64,000 bases of DNA from Branchipolynoe longqiensis. Lineage: Eukaryota; Annelida; Polychaeta; Phyllodocida; Polynoidae. The translations under genes and the position numbers were made by a program. The stretch lies in the NCBI GenBank assembly GCA_030323885.1, contig CM059196.1, positions 37,178,481 through 37,242,480 of the forward strand, given 5' to 3'. Positions 42,401 through 52,258 of this stretch are shown piece after piece. How positions within the stretch are numbered: the first letter of the stretch is position 1; every line of letters starts with the position of its first letter. The notes beneath the pieces are model-generated. The model saw only the letters and a program-made list of their open reading frames with translations, had not been told where the DNA came from and did no database searches.

Positions 42401-45400
42401 CAACTCTGACATACACATGAAACTAACATACTAAACGTACCAACAGACTATCTATCTACTCCTGAAATGCAGACAATCAAATAACATATCAGCAGCTACT
42501 GTTTGATAAGACAACACCAACATTACAGCTGGCCAGCATTGAAAACAAGCCTGGATACCCGGACTTACATGTATAAATTCAGCCTCAATAAAAGAAAAAA
42601 AAATAAATACACATGCAGAAAACGTAAACCTTCATATGATCATGGGTTCTGGTATTATTTGAAATGTTATTTATAATATATTATATTATATATATTTATA
42701 CATATATATATATATACTGTATGAAACAATAGGCAATGGAACATAACTAAATATCCCACAATGGGTGTGTGAGGGGGGGGGGGGAGAGGCGGCCAACTCA
42801 CATGGCGAAATGTCGCGGTATCTGTTCTTGGGAATGTTCTCCGTCAGGCGGGCAGCATTCATTGTCATGCCAGGCTTCTTGCGATATAATTGCTGAAAAG
42901 TCAAAGTGCAATAAATAACTAAATCGCACATAAAAGCTATACAAAAAATTACAATATAAAATATGCAATTTAAAAGGAAAAGTAATAACTTTAAAAAATA
43001 CCTATAATAGATGATATTTCATCTCATCCCAACCATTACGCCTCACCACAACTTTCGTCCTGATATGACCTCAGATGTTGCCAGGACATAAAAACCCCTA
43101 CAACCAACCAATCACTACAACTTCCCTCTCGTCCCCAGGCCAGGTCTGCAGAGCCTTAAACAGTTTTGCACTATGACTTTTATATATTTTTTATTACGCA
43201 CTATGAAACGCCTACACTATTGTAGTAGTCCAGACATGAGCTCCACTACCATACGGTGGCAGCAAGGACTGCTCCGTCACCGTCACAGTTCATAGCGATA
43301 GGTGGCGGTAAGGTAGACACGGGCAGCGCCACAACAGGGCTGCCATCTACTGCGTGTGGCTAGCGTAACCTCCCCTGGAAGTTGACGTGGGATCTGCCAG
43401 GGCAGAGGCGGGTCACTTGATCGTGGATGCCGCAGTGAGCGGAGATTAAAGACGAAAGAAGCAAACATCCTTGTTCTCCTGCTTGCTTGTGGGGGGGGGG
43501 GGGTAGTCTACAGCGTGAGGGTCAAGTTCCGGGCGGCCGAGAAAGGGCCCCATCACACTATCCACCACCTTGTGTTATTAATTTTCCTTTTAAGATAATC
43601 AACAGTTGATTACCGTATAAATATTCAATTATATCCTACAACATATCTGCATGCATTCCATGCAATTTTCTAACCTGTAGTTTAACTTGGTGTTATTTGC
43701 TAAACTGTTAAGCTACATTGTTTAGATACATGTGTTAGCCTTTGTTAGTTTTGTAGAGATTTATTTGGGTATACCGGCAGAAAGAACACCCCTTAGGAGG
43801 ATGCCAACCAATTACACCCTATCATATTTAATGGCTAAATAAAAATCTAATTATTTATTTAAAAAAATGAAATAGTGCTTACCCCCCCCCCCCCAATACT
43901 TCCAGCTGCTGCTGCCTCCCCACATACTTCACTTGCCAGACCTCTGCTCACATCACAATATCCGCAAGTCAATTTCAATTTTAAATCCAAAATCTTGCAT
44001 CACACTGCAAGCATCAGCAATGTTATGTAGGTTGTAACAACAACTGACCACTACACTATTTTGAACAGCAACATACTTTTACAGAGTTTCCGCCAGAAAA
44101 TTATTTGCGGATATGCATAATCGGGGGGGATGGGAAGGGGGTATTATTTTCTCACATCACCCGGGCAATTATGAACACTGCTAATAGTGCTATGATTACT
44201 GTTATATACTCACACTGATTATTGATGATGGCTTTGTTGTCTTTGACTCCCAACAATTCGAGGGTACAGAGTAGCACATACCCTCAGAAAATTTAAGGGT
44301 GCATAATTTTTACTCATTTTACCCTCTGGCAAAAACCCTGCGCCTTTCTCATCTTCACTCACCTCAAACTGCGTAATGGCGGCGCCGTTGTCGAGACTCT
44401 CCCTGAGCATCAACAGGGAGCCGGCCAGCGGGTCCTGGCCCTGCGGCAGCGTCGTGGTCACGTGATGCGTGTCGGGAATGTACTGGAAGTCTGGCTCCTC
44501 TGCCGTATCCTCACCGATGTACACTGCAGAAAGCAAGTTACAGCTTTAAAAAAAGAGCGTGCGACATGTTTCGCATTTCAGTCATTCAACCTGATTTGGT
44601 AGGCTTATAATATACGCCTGTATCAGGATGTCTACGGCACCTTGTATTATGTTTTGTTCCCAGGTGGTCATCCGTCAAAGTACTGATGACGCTCAATGTT
44701 GCTTAACGTCAGTGGATCATATGAGAACTGGTGTTTCCAAAATGATAGTGGCCATATTCAAACTGTCCTCTTATGCTTATTTGATTGGGGGGAAAAAGCT
44801 ACCCACTCTTAGCCTGGATATGCCATGCTAGTGAGCAATTATTGCCTGATATGGGCTTTGAGGAGGGCCGAGGCACTTTGAATGAGTACTTACCGAGGTG
44901 TATCTGAAGTCGATAGGCATTACAGAGGGCTGAGGGATTCAAACCCCATATTAGAAGAATATAATGTTTATTAAATTATTATGTATTAATGGCTTTTCCG
45001 TTCAAACCTGAGCTACTTATAATTCATAACGAGACCACATTCGTAAAGCACGTTGATAATGATGCGGACTTCTATCTGACCCCACCTAATGTAATTAACA
45101 GTGTGTTGCTAAGGACACAGACTCCCATCTGACCCCACCTGATGTTACTTACAGTGCATTGCTAAGGACACAGACTGACATCTGACCCCACCTAATGTTA
45201 CTAACAGTGCATTTCTAAGGATGCAGACTTCCGTCTGACCCCACCTAATGTTACTAACAGTGCATTGCTAAGGATGCGGACTGGCATCTGACCCCACCTA
45301 ATGTTACTAACAGTGCGTTGTTAAGGATGCAAACTGACATCTGACCCACCTAATGTTACTAACAGTGCATTGCTAAGGATGCAGACTGGCATCTGACCCC

Positions 45401-46614
45401 ACCTAATGTTACTAACAGTGCGTTGTTAAGGATGCAAACTGACATATGACCCCACCTAATGTTACTAACAGTGCATTGCTAAGGATGCAGACTGGCATCT
45501 GACCCCACCTAATGTTACTAACAGTGTGTTGTTAAGGATGCGGACTGACATCTGACCCCAACTAATGTTACTAACAGTGCATTGCTAAGGATGCAGACTG
45601 GCATCTGACCCCACCTAATGTTACTAGCAGTGTGTTGTTAAGGATGCGGACTGACATCTGACCCCAACTAATGTTACTAACAGTGCATTGCTAAGGATGC
45701 AGACTGGCATCTGACACCACCTAATGTTACTAACAGTGCATTGCTAAGGATGCGGACTGACATCTGACCCCAACTAATGTTACTAACAGTGCATTGCTAA
45801 GGATGCAGACTGACATCTGACCCCACCTAATGTTACTAACAGTGCGTTGCTAAATACACAAACTTCCATCTGACCCCACCTAACGTTTCTAACAGGACAT
45901 TGCTAAGGGTCCAGACTTTCACCTGACCCCCACGTGATCTAATTAAAAGTGTGTTGCTAAAGACCTAGACTGCCGCCCGCCCCACGTAACGTTATTAACA
46001 GCGCATTGCTAAGGACGTGTACTGCATCTGACCCCACCTAACACTACTAAAACTGCATTGCTAAGGATGCAGACTTTCACTTGATCCCACCTAATGCTAC
46101 AAACAGCGCATTACTAGGGATGCAGACTTCCACCCGACCGCACCTAAAGCTACTAAGAGCACATTGTTAAGGAGGCGCACTGCCATCAAACCCCAACCTA
46201 ACACCACAAACAGCGTATTGCTAAGTATGTGCACTGCCATCAAACCCCAACTTAATGCCACAAACAGCGCGTTGCTAAGGACGCGCACTGCCAGCAAACC
46301 CTTACCTAACACCACAAACAGCACGTTCCTAAGGACACAGACTGCCATCAAACCCCAACCTAATGCTACAAACAGCGTGTTGCTAGGGACGCGGACTGAC
46401 CGTTGGGCCTGACGACGAGCTCCAGCAGGCCCGAGTGGGTCTCGCGCGATGCCCGAATGAACATGACGACCTGCTCGTGCGTGTGCTGCGACACATCGCG
46501 CCCGTTGATGTAGAGCACCTGGTCGCCCTCGTTCAGCCGCGGGATGCACAGGTCGGCTGGTGTGCTTGGCGCGACGCGCGACACAATTATCGGCATCCCC
46601 TGGTCGGCACCGCC
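34764..46614 (-). CDS. PTPN3/4-like: Gene 2: FERM-PDZ protein tyrosine phosphatase (PDZ and phosphatase parts, nine exons)
   Basis: Nine minus-strand exons join in frame to give 381 residues: PDZ (1-72; [21 protein letters not shown] core and [13 protein letters not shown]), linker (73-125), and phosphatase (126-381). The phosphatase has the substrate loop KNRYRDI (147-153), WPD acid Asp288, the catalytic loop [10 protein letters not shown] with Cys320 and Arg326, and the Q-loop around Gln358. All catalytic residues are present, so it should remove phosphate from tyrosine in membrane-skeleton-associated proteins, as its family does. The layout and close match identify the PTPN3/PTPN4 (fly PTP-Meg) family; I cannot separate the two. 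The FERM half, the first PDZ strand and the C-terminal exon are not certain in the window. All nine exon borders are GT-AG. Confidence 0.95.
34855..35047 (-). repeat. SINE1, reversed, cut by a pogo-like MITE
   Basis: Reads from GGTTATTGGAGTTTTATGTC through CACTCAGTCACATTATCCCG to CTTGCCCTATCCTAT, then stops at the TA where the MITE begins. The tRNA head is missing. Confidence 0.8.
35048..35440. mobile_element. pogo/Tigger-like MITE, copy 3, right end lost
   Basis: Left end TACAGTATAACCTCATTAAA, then the same GGTTTAACCGAGCTTTGGCT and TTGTTTTTTTTATATATATAC interior as the other copies. It ends at GATTAACCGACTTTGG without the right inverted repeat. Confidence 0.8.
36211..36346 (-). CDS. PTPN3/4-like: Gene 2 exon h: catalytic loop end, Q-loop
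   Basis: Acceptor TTTGTCCTGCAG (ends 36347), donor GTGAGT (36210-36205). Its first base completes the serine of [10 protein letters not shown]. It then codes [18 protein letters not shown], then [20 protein letters not shown] and IQTN. It has Arg326 and Gln358 and leaves in phase 0. Confidence 0.97.
36430..36505. repeat. (CA)n microsatellite
   Basis: Nearly uninterrupted CA dinucleotides with a few TC changes. Further CA/CT-rich text is at 37045-37145 and 39105-39130. Confidence 0.95.
36507..37043. mobile_element. TGTCACATTA-ended MITE with ACGTCG-rich core
   Basis: Ends GGTGCTGTCACATTACGA and TCGTAATGTGACAGGGCC are inverted. The core is rich in GACGTA, CGTCG and ACGCGC words. A SINE1 scrap (36835-36893) is embedded. 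Same terminal family as 11103-11541, different interior. Confidence 0.85.
37236..37955. repeat. 72-bp minisatellite next to the exon g donor, with a SINE1 inside
   Basis: Units (starts near 37237, 37314, 37387, 37458, 37530) contain GCTTGATTCAATAACTGCGG, AAACCAGTGAAATCAAAGCA and GTCCTTCATTGCTGACC. A full SINE1 sits at 37580-37885. The last unit (37893-37952) ends eight bases from the exon g donor GTGAGT. Confidence 0.9.
37580..37885 (-). repeat. SINE1, reversed, full
   Basis: From GTTTGTTTGTTTTTGTTTTA (tail) through TATCAGGATGGGTACCGACT and GATATCCCACTCAGTCACAT to the head with AGTGTTCGAACCCGCGATC. It is inserted inside a minisatellite. Confidence 0.85.
37961..38109 (-). CDS. PTPN3/4-like: Gene 2 exon g: WPD loop and catalytic His-Cys
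   Basis: Acceptor CATCCAACAG (ends 38110), donor GTGAGT (37960-37955). It codes [20 protein letters not shown], then [16 protein letters not shown] and EPTVVHC plus two bases of the next serine. It contains the general acid (WPD) and the nucleophile Cys320. Confidence 0.97.
38263..38365. mobile_element. GCATAGTCC-type MITE, left part
   Basis: Begins TTTAAGTTGCATAGTCCGAT and continues to GATACAGGTGCACTTATTAG, then stops where a SINE1 begins. Confidence 0.75.
38372..38640 (-). repeat. SINE1, reversed
   Basis: Tail TGTTGATATCTTACATCC, body TATCAGGATGAGTACCAACT and CAGTCACATTATCCT, and a head truncated near GGTTTGACTCGGCTAGACT. Confidence 0.8.
38761..38904 (-). CDS. PTPN3/4-like: Gene 2 exon f: phosphatase core strands
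   Basis: Acceptor GTGTCCACCAG (ends 38905), donor GTAAGC (38760-38755). Exactly 48 codons, phase 0: [20 protein letters not shown] then GGVQVTC and [17 protein letters not shown] is a family signature. Confidence 0.96.
38905..39583 (-). other. Gene 2 intron e-f
   Basis: The part next to the exon f acceptor is a tandem array (38915-39250). An ATT microsatellite lies at about 39360-39410. The remainder is unique AT-rich sequence. Confidence 0.8.
38915..39250. repeat. Four to five units of about 80 bp next to the exon f acceptor
   Basis: Each unit carries CATGTAAGAATTGACACGGC-like text, GCTTACTCAGCACAGTGACA and CACACACACCAAGGGAATTC. The first unit (in gene direction the last) includes bases immediately before the acceptor, namely GGCATTCTTATACATGTAAG. 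Confidence 0.88.
39584..39715 (-). CDS. PTPN3/4-like: Gene 2 exon e: phosphatase strands
   Basis: Acceptor GGTGTATTCAG (ends 39716), donor GTAACC (39583-39578). Exactly 44 codons, phase 0: [20 protein letters not shown] then [20 protein letters not shown] and [12 protein letters not shown] and FWxMxWEQ are conserved phosphatase motifs. Confidence 0.97.
39670..40800. repeat. Segmental duplication including part of exon e
   Basis: About 360 bp from inside exon e into the intron (39670-40030) recurs at about 40065-40800, interrupted by a LINE end. Shared text: TACCGGTTCA, ACACCAGGCGCTT, ATCGGGGTCG or ATCGGGGTAG, CCAGCGCACAATGCTATCTA and GCCCTAGAATGCTCTCAATT (copy two ACCCTAGAATG). In the copy the exon acceptor AG is lost, so it is a dead exon. 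Confidence 0.85.
40255..40640 (-). mobile_element. 5'-truncated LINE, reverse-transcriptase C-terminus
   Basis: The minus strand has a 123-codon open frame with [29 protein letters not shown] and [10 protein letters not shown], ending at a stop. This is the C-terminal end typical of RTE/jockey-type endonuclease-reverse-transcriptase proteins. It ends in (ATTG)n, and ATAACAATC flanks both sides as a target duplication. Only the last 120 codons or so are present, so it cannot move on its own. Confidence 0.85.
40955..41190 (+). repeat. SINE2, full
   Basis: tRNA-like head with TGGCCTATTGAGTTAAGCGC (A-box region) and GGGTTCAAACCCCGG (B-box), then the shared body GCTACCTAGCCTGGCATTC and the SINE2 tail GTGGAATGAGGAAGACGAAT to CTAATGTAC. 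Confidence 0.8.
41734..41804 (-). CDS. PTPN3/4-like: Gene 2 exon d
   Basis: Acceptor GGTTTCTTTTCAG (ends 41805), donor GTAAGT (41733-41728). It completes Tyr156 and codes [20 protein letters not shown] then YVN, matching the DYINAxY motif that precedes MEIP in the family. Phase 1 in, phase 0 out. Confidence 0.96.
41805..42801 (-). other. Gene 2 intron c-d
   Basis: Contains one SINE1 in sense orientation (41950-42215), a TA-rich microsatellite (about 42675-42716) and a G-run (42773-42784). The rest is unremarkable. Confidence 0.8.
41950..42215 (+). repeat. SINE1, sense orientation
   Basis: Head GATGGCCAAATGAGTTGAGC and GGGTTTGAACCCTGG, body CTAGCCTGGCACTCGTCATT then GGTTGGCTTGGTGTCAGGAT and GTTTCCCAGTGGGGCAGCA. 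It ends early without the tail. Confidence 0.8.
42802..42892 (-). CDS. PTPN3/4-like: Gene 2 exon c: start of the phosphatase domain
   Basis: Acceptor GACTTTTCAG (ends 42893), donor GTGAGT (42801-42796). It codes [20 protein letters not shown] then [19 protein letters not shown] and KNRYRDI are PTPN3/PTPN4 signatures; the latter is the phosphotyrosine-recognition loop. Leaves in phase 1. Confidence 0.97.
42893..44362 (-). other. Gene 2 intron b-c
   Basis: A SINE1 tail at 43055-43110, a GC-richer stretch at about 43240-43560 ending in a G-run (43491-43502), and a C-run at about 43881. No exon, hairpin element or array recognised. Confidence 0.75.
44363..44523 (-). CDS. PTPN3/4-like: Gene 2 exon b: linker between PDZ and phosphatase
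   Basis: Acceptor TTGCTTTCTGCAG (ends 44524), donor GTGAGT (44362-44357). It codes [19 protein letters not shown], then [23 protein letters not shown] and the (L)xQFE end match the family linker. Phase 1 in, phase 0 out. Confidence 0.95.
44524..46400 (-). other. Gene 2 intron a-b
   Basis: 44524-45050 shows nothing recognisable. The rest, up to the exon a donor, is a 53-bp minisatellite. Confidence 0.85.
45050..46400. repeat. 53-bp minisatellite abutting the exon a donor, about 25 units
   Basis: The unit reads GCTAAGGATGCAGACTGACA, then TCTGACCCCACCTAATGTTA and CTAACAGTGCATT. On the minus strand many units contain GTCAGTCYGCATCCTTAGCA, the same text as the real donor GTCAGTCCGCGTCCCTAGCA. 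The array starts directly at the exon boundary, with no unique spacer. Confidence 0.95.
46401..46614 (-). CDS. PTPN3/4-like: Gene 2 exon a: PDZ domain
   Basis: Acceptor GTGTCTTTGCAG (ends 46615), donor GTCAGT (46400-46395), a weak site. It codes [20 protein letters not shown] then [20 protein letters not shown] and [13 protein letters not shown]...VVRPN. It starts after the carboxylate-binding strand, which in relatives sits in the preceding exon (GxFGFNxK); I could not find that exon. Phase 0 in, phase 1 out. Confidence 0.97.
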
Positions 46615-46639
46615 CTGCAAAGACACGAACGGATGCCGT

Positions 46640-49260
46640 CAGTGGAGCATAAGGGTATGGGTGTATGTACGGGTAGACATTTGAACATAGGTGTGAATGG
46701 GTGTTTGTATGTGTAGACATTTGAACATAGGTGTGTATGGGTGTTTGTATGTGTAGACAGGTGAACGTAGCTGTGTATGCATGTTTGTATGTGTAGACAG
46801 GTGAACGAACGTAGGTGTGTATGCGTGTTTGTATGTGTAGACGTTTGAACATAGGTGTGTATGGGTGTTTGTATGTGTAGACATGTAAACATAGGTGTGT
46901 ATGGGTGTTTGTATGTGTAGACAGGTGAACATAGGTGTGTATGGGTGTTTGTACATGTAGACATGTGAACATAGGTGTGTATGGGTGTTTGTGTGTGTAG
47001 ACAGGTGAACGAACATAGGTGTGTATGCGTGTTTGTATGTGTAGACATGTGAACATAGGTGTGTATGCGTGTTTGTATGTGTAGACTGGTGAACGTAGGT
47101 GTGTATGGGTGTTTGTATGTGTAGACAGGTGAACATAGGTGTGTATGGGTGTTTGTATGTGTAGATATGTGAACATAGGTGTGTATGGGTGTTTGTATGT
47201 GTAGACGTGTGAATGTAGCTGCGTATCCATGTTTGTATGTGTAGACAGGTGAATGAACGTAGGTGTGTATGCATGTTTGTATGTGTAGACAGGCGAATGT
47301 AGGTGTGCATGGGTGTTTGTATGTGTATGCAGGTGAACATAGGTGTGTATGCGTGTTTGTATGTGTAGACGTTTGAACATAGGTGTGTACGGGTGTTTGT
47401 ATGTGTACGCAGGTGAACATAGGTGTGCATGGGTGTTTGTACATGTAGATGTGTGAACGTAGGTGTGAATGGGTGTTTGTATGTGTAGACAGGTGAATGT
47501 AGGTGTGAATGGGTGTTTGTGTGTGCAGAGAGGTGAACATAGGTGTGTATGCGTGTTTGTATGTGTAGACGTTTGAACATAGGTGTGTATGGGTGTTTGT
47601 ATGTGTAGACTGGTGAACGTAGGTGTGTATGGGTGTTTATATGTGTAGACATGTGAACATAGGTGTGTATGGGTGTTTGTATGTGTAGACATGTAAACAT
47701 AGGCATGTATGATGTACGGGTGTTTGTGTATGTGTAGAAGTGTAAACACAGGTGGTTGTACATGTAGACAGGTGAACGTAGGTGTGTATGCATGTTTGTA
47801 TGAATAGACAGGTGAACGTAGGTGTTTGTCTATGTAGACAGGTGAAGGTAGGTGTGTATGGGTGTTTCCACGTGTAGACAGGTGAAGGTAGGTATTTGTA
47901 CATGTAGACAGGTGAAGGTAGGTGTGTATGGTGTTTGTACATGTAGACAGGTGCAGGTAGGTGTGTTTGGGTGTTTGTACATGTAGACAGGTGAAGGTAG
48001 GTTTGTACGAGTGTTTGTATGTGTAGACATGTAAACATAATTGTGAGGGGTGTTTGTATGTGTAGACATGTAAATACAGGTGTGTATATACATGTAGACA
48101 TGTGAACACAGGTGTGTATGGGTGTTGTATATGTAGACATGTAAACATAATTGTGAGGGGTGTTTGTATGTGTATACATGTAAACATAGGTGTGTAGGGT
48201 TGTTTGTATGTGTAGATGTGTAAACACAGGTTTGTATGTACATGTGTGTACAGGTAAACATAATTGTGTAGGGGTGTTTGTATGTGTAGACATGTAAACA
48301 GGTGTCTAGGGTGTTTGTATGTGTAGATGTGTAGACACAGGTTTGTATGTACATGTCGACAGGTGAACACATGTGTGTATGGGTGTTTCTATGTGTAGAC
48401 ATGTAAACATAATTGTGTAGGGGTGTTTGTATTTGTAGACATGTAAATATAGGTGTGTAGGGGTGCTTGTATGTGTAGACGTGTAAACACAGGTGTGCAC
48501 AGGTGTTTGTAGACAGGTGAACATAGATGTGCACATGTGTTTGTGAACACAGGTGTGCATGTGTTTGTGTGTAGACATGTAAACATAGGTGTGTATGAGT
48601 AAACAGGTGTGTATGTGTGTTTGTATGTGTTACATGTAGACATGTAAACATGTAAACATATGTGTGTATGGGTGTATGTATGTGTAGACATAAACATAGC
48701 TGTGTATGTGTATGTAGACAGGTAAACATAGGTGTGTATGTATGTGTAGACATGTAAACACAGGTAGGTATGGGTGTTTGTATGTGTAGTCGTGTAAACA
48801 CAGGTGTGTATGTACATGTAGGCATGTGAACACAGGTGTGTATGGGCGTTTGTATGTGTAGACATGCAGACATAATTGTGCAGGGGTGTTTGTACTTGTA
48901 GACAGGTGAACATAGATGTGCACATGTGTTTGTACATATACACATGTAAACATAGGGATGTATGCGTATGAAGACAGGTAAACATATGTGTGTATGTATG
49001 TGTAGACATGCAAAGACAGGTGTGTATGTGTTTGTGTGTAGACATGTAAACATAGGTGTGTATGAGTAAACAGATGTGTATGTGTGTTTGTATGTGTAGA
49101 CATGTAGACATGCAAACATGTAAACATAGGTGTGTATGGTGTATGCATTTGTAGACAATTAAATATATATGTGTATGTGTAAACCTAGTTGTGTACGTGT
49201 GTTTGTAGGTGTAGACATACACATAGGTGTGTATGTGTGTACATGTAAACATATGTGTGT
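46640..49260. repeat. 40-bp minisatellite, about 65 units
   Basis: The unit is close to GTGAACATAGGTGTGTATGG followed by GTGTTTGTATGTGTAGACAG. None of its minus-strand frames contains a stop, and 40 is not divisible by three. All three frames therefore stay open, giving overlapping spurious frames of up to 757 codons rich in HTHT and YTYKHPYTP words. Units next to exon a are the most regular; those beyond 48000 drift. Confidence 0.97.
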
Positions 49261-49299
49261 ATGTTTGCATGAATGGTTGTATCGATGTATATATGGTTG

Positions 49300-49382
49300 A
49301 ATGATTGTATGTATGTATGTATGTATGTATGTATGTATGTATGTATGTATGTATGTATGTATGTATGTATGTATGTATGCAT
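49300..49382. repeat. (ATGT)n microsatellite
   Basis: About 19 perfect ATGT units at the end of the 40-bp array, whose own sequence is GTAT-rich. The array may have grown from such a tract. Confidence 0.95.
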
Positions 49383-50970
49383 GTATGTAAAGTTGTATGT
49401 ATATATGTGCTAATAAATGCAAGTGTGGACATTAATCAGTTATTGCCCGATATGGGGGGTTTGAGGCCTGACATAGCCGATATCAATACACATTCCAGTG
49501 GCCAACAACAAAATGTAGATGACACAGTGGGAAAACAAATATTAACTGACTTCAGCTAGCCATTATAAGTAGTAAGGACGGGAAATTAAACGTACATGTT
49601 TTACAAAATAACACAAAGAAAATAATATTCAGTGAAGACCAGTCGGATAACAGTCTTTAGCCACAGGGCTGAGTGAGTAGTTACTAAGCAGGTAGTGGAG
49701 GTCTTGTAAATAATATGTATGTACATGTTAGTGACTGTGTATATAGACTATACTATTCGAGTGGTAGGCAGTGCTACATGAGAAGTGGACACAAGACGCG
49801 GGATCATCATTGAGAAACCGGAAGTGTCCGATGTTGCCGTGTATTAGCCATCTCCATGGATACGCAGACCTCCCAATTAATACCCTCCACCTGACCATTC
49901 TAAGCGAGACACACTGTATGGCAAGGAGAAGGTTTCCTATAGAGAAGTTGTCAAAACTAAACTATGTTAATATATATAGCATTGTGGAACAGAGTGCGGT
50001 TGAGAGTTAGGATGTTTGAAAAGAAATGGTCATCGAGCTGACATGAACCGCGCCATCTGCTAATTACAATCTGAACCAGGCCTAATTGAAATGAATTAAA
50101 GCAGCACCTCAGATCCAAGTAGCTTCAGACGCTGTTCAAACAGGTCACGTGATGCTTCCTGGTGGATGGGGCGAAGGGGTTGAAGGGGTTAAAGGGGTGG
50201 GGTGAGGATGGACAGGTAGCGGGTAATGGGGGAGGGGGTAAAACGATGGGGTAGGGGGGGAATGGGGTAAATGGGAGGGTGGTGAGGGCGAGGTGGAGGG
50301 ATAAATGGATGGGAGGTGAAAAGGGGGGTGCGGGAGGGGGGGGGGGGGGGTTAGACAGGGAGGGGATGGAGATTAGAGGGGTAAGGGGCTGGAATGGAAG
50401 GGTCAGGGGCAGGGTGGGGTGGGGTGGGGCATTGGGTACTCAGTAGTGAAGTAAGTAATGGTGCAGTCAATTGGCTAATTGTTAATAAACTGCCACCCAA
50501 ACCTGTACTAAACAATATTTGTATTTTCTTATTTAAAAAATATACATGTATTTAATATATACACCGATGATTACAATAATTTAAGGAAATATATTATATT
50601 AAATTATTCATAAATGTTTGTATTGACAAATTGTTATCCTAAAGAATAAATTGTGGAGCTATACCTTACAGATGTTCTTTCGTATTTTACTCTCGGAAAA
50701 GATAGTCTAAATTATACTTTAGAATCTGAAGACGACTAGTGATTCTTTGGGGGGGAATATATCAGTGGTGTAAGTACACCAGAGAAATGAAGTTGAATAC
50801 GGGGCGAGCATCATCAGCATGCCCCTTGTACTAGGCTCAGATATGAAGCGCTAGAAATTCAATTAAGGCTCGAATATGAATTACTAGAAAAGGAATGCCA
50901 ACGAACATAATACTATGCTCAAAGGTAAGAATAAACATCAATGTTCATTGCCCTATCAAGAGCTGACATC
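49383..50970. other. No gene seen; upstream of the PDZ exon
   Basis: Unique AT-rich sequence, then a purine-rich G-dominated stretch at about 50150-50435 (GGGG-rich, with a 13-base G-run near 50338). A search for the missing PDZ exon (GxFGFN) on the minus strand found no candidate. Confidence 0.6.
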
Positions 50971-50974
50971 TTCT

Positions 50975-51860
50975 ATCCCTTGTGCTATATTCTGATATAA
51001 AACACTAGAATTGACATCAATATCAATTGTGCTATATTCTGATATAAATCACCAGAACTGACATCAATATCCATTGTGCTATATTCTGATATAAAGGACT
51101 AAAACTGACATCAATATCTATTGTGCTATATTCTGATATAAAGCACTAGAACTGACATCAATATCTATTATGATATATTCTGATATAAAGGACTAGAACT
51201 GGCATCAATATCTATTGTGCTATATTCTGATATAAAGCACTAAAACTGACATCAATATCTATTGTGCTATATTCTGATATAAAGCACTAAAACTGACATC
51301 AATATCTATTGTGCTAAATTCTGATATAAAGCACTAGAACTGACATCGATATCTATTATGATATATTCTGATATAAAGGACTAGAACTGGCATCAATATC
51401 TATTGTTATATTCTGATATAAAGCACTAGAACTGACATCATCTATTGTGCTATATTCTGAGATAAATCACTAGAACTGACATCAACATCTATTGTGCTAT
51501 ATTCTGAGATAAATCACTAGAACTGACATCAAAATCCATTGTGCAATATCCTGATATATAGCACTAGAACTGACACCAATGGAACAGGCAAAAACTGACA
51601 TAATGGCCTATTTCGCTATATTTAGAAATAAACTCCAAGAGTTGACATCAATACCCATTGTGCTATATTCAGATATAAAGCAGTCGAGCTGACATCAATG
51701 TGCAATGCGTTATATTTAGAAATGAAGTGCAAGAGTTGACATCAATAGCTGACATCTGAATATAGCATTGTGCTATATTCAGATATAAAGCACTAAATTT
51801 GGTATCAATACCCATATACAGATATGAAGCCCAGGACCTGAAATCAATGCAAATTGTGCT
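50975..51860. repeat. 47-bp minisatellite, about 18 units
   Basis: The unit is ACATCAATATCTATTGTGCT then ATATTCTGATATAAAGCACT and AGAACTG. It decays after 51580. Confidence 0.95.
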
Positions 51861-51986
51861 ATATTGATATATATATATATAGCACTAGAGCTGAATCACG
51901 TGGCGCTACATTCAGGTAAGAAGAACCTGGCAGCTATTACAAACATATGTAGCTTTCAAAATCTATGATCACATCCGCATCTGTAA

Positions 51987-51987
<1 letters not shown>

Positions 51988-52062
<75 letters not shown>
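51988..52062. repeat. (TA)n microsatellite
   Basis: Two runs of TA separated by AATA, about 75 bases in total. Other TA-rich tracts are at 53390-53480 and 53745-53815. Confidence 0.95.
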
Positions 52063-52068
<6 letters not shown>

Positions 52069-52258
52069 GAACCAATCTCTGGCCAAATCGAGTAAGTCTA
52101 TAGGCTTATGTACATTTAATTTAGTAATCACCATACCTTACTAATTACCAAGGTAACAACACATAGTTTAGATGTAACAAGAGGAATATAATATATAACA
52201 AGACCTGATGAATGGCTGTCCTCAAAATGTCTGAGGTTAGTTTAGCTGTAATGCTATA

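Noticed and set aside
46097..48370. 757-codon open frame on the minus strand, and overlapping frames of 442, 384, 347, 317 and 218 codons
   Set aside because: They lie in a 40-bp minisatellite whose unit has no stop in any minus frame. All three phases are open at once and the peptides are simple permutations of one repeat.
45050..51860. Regular direct repeats suggesting CRISPR
   Set aside because: The units are contiguous minisatellites without unique spacers, in a genome with introns; no cas genes.
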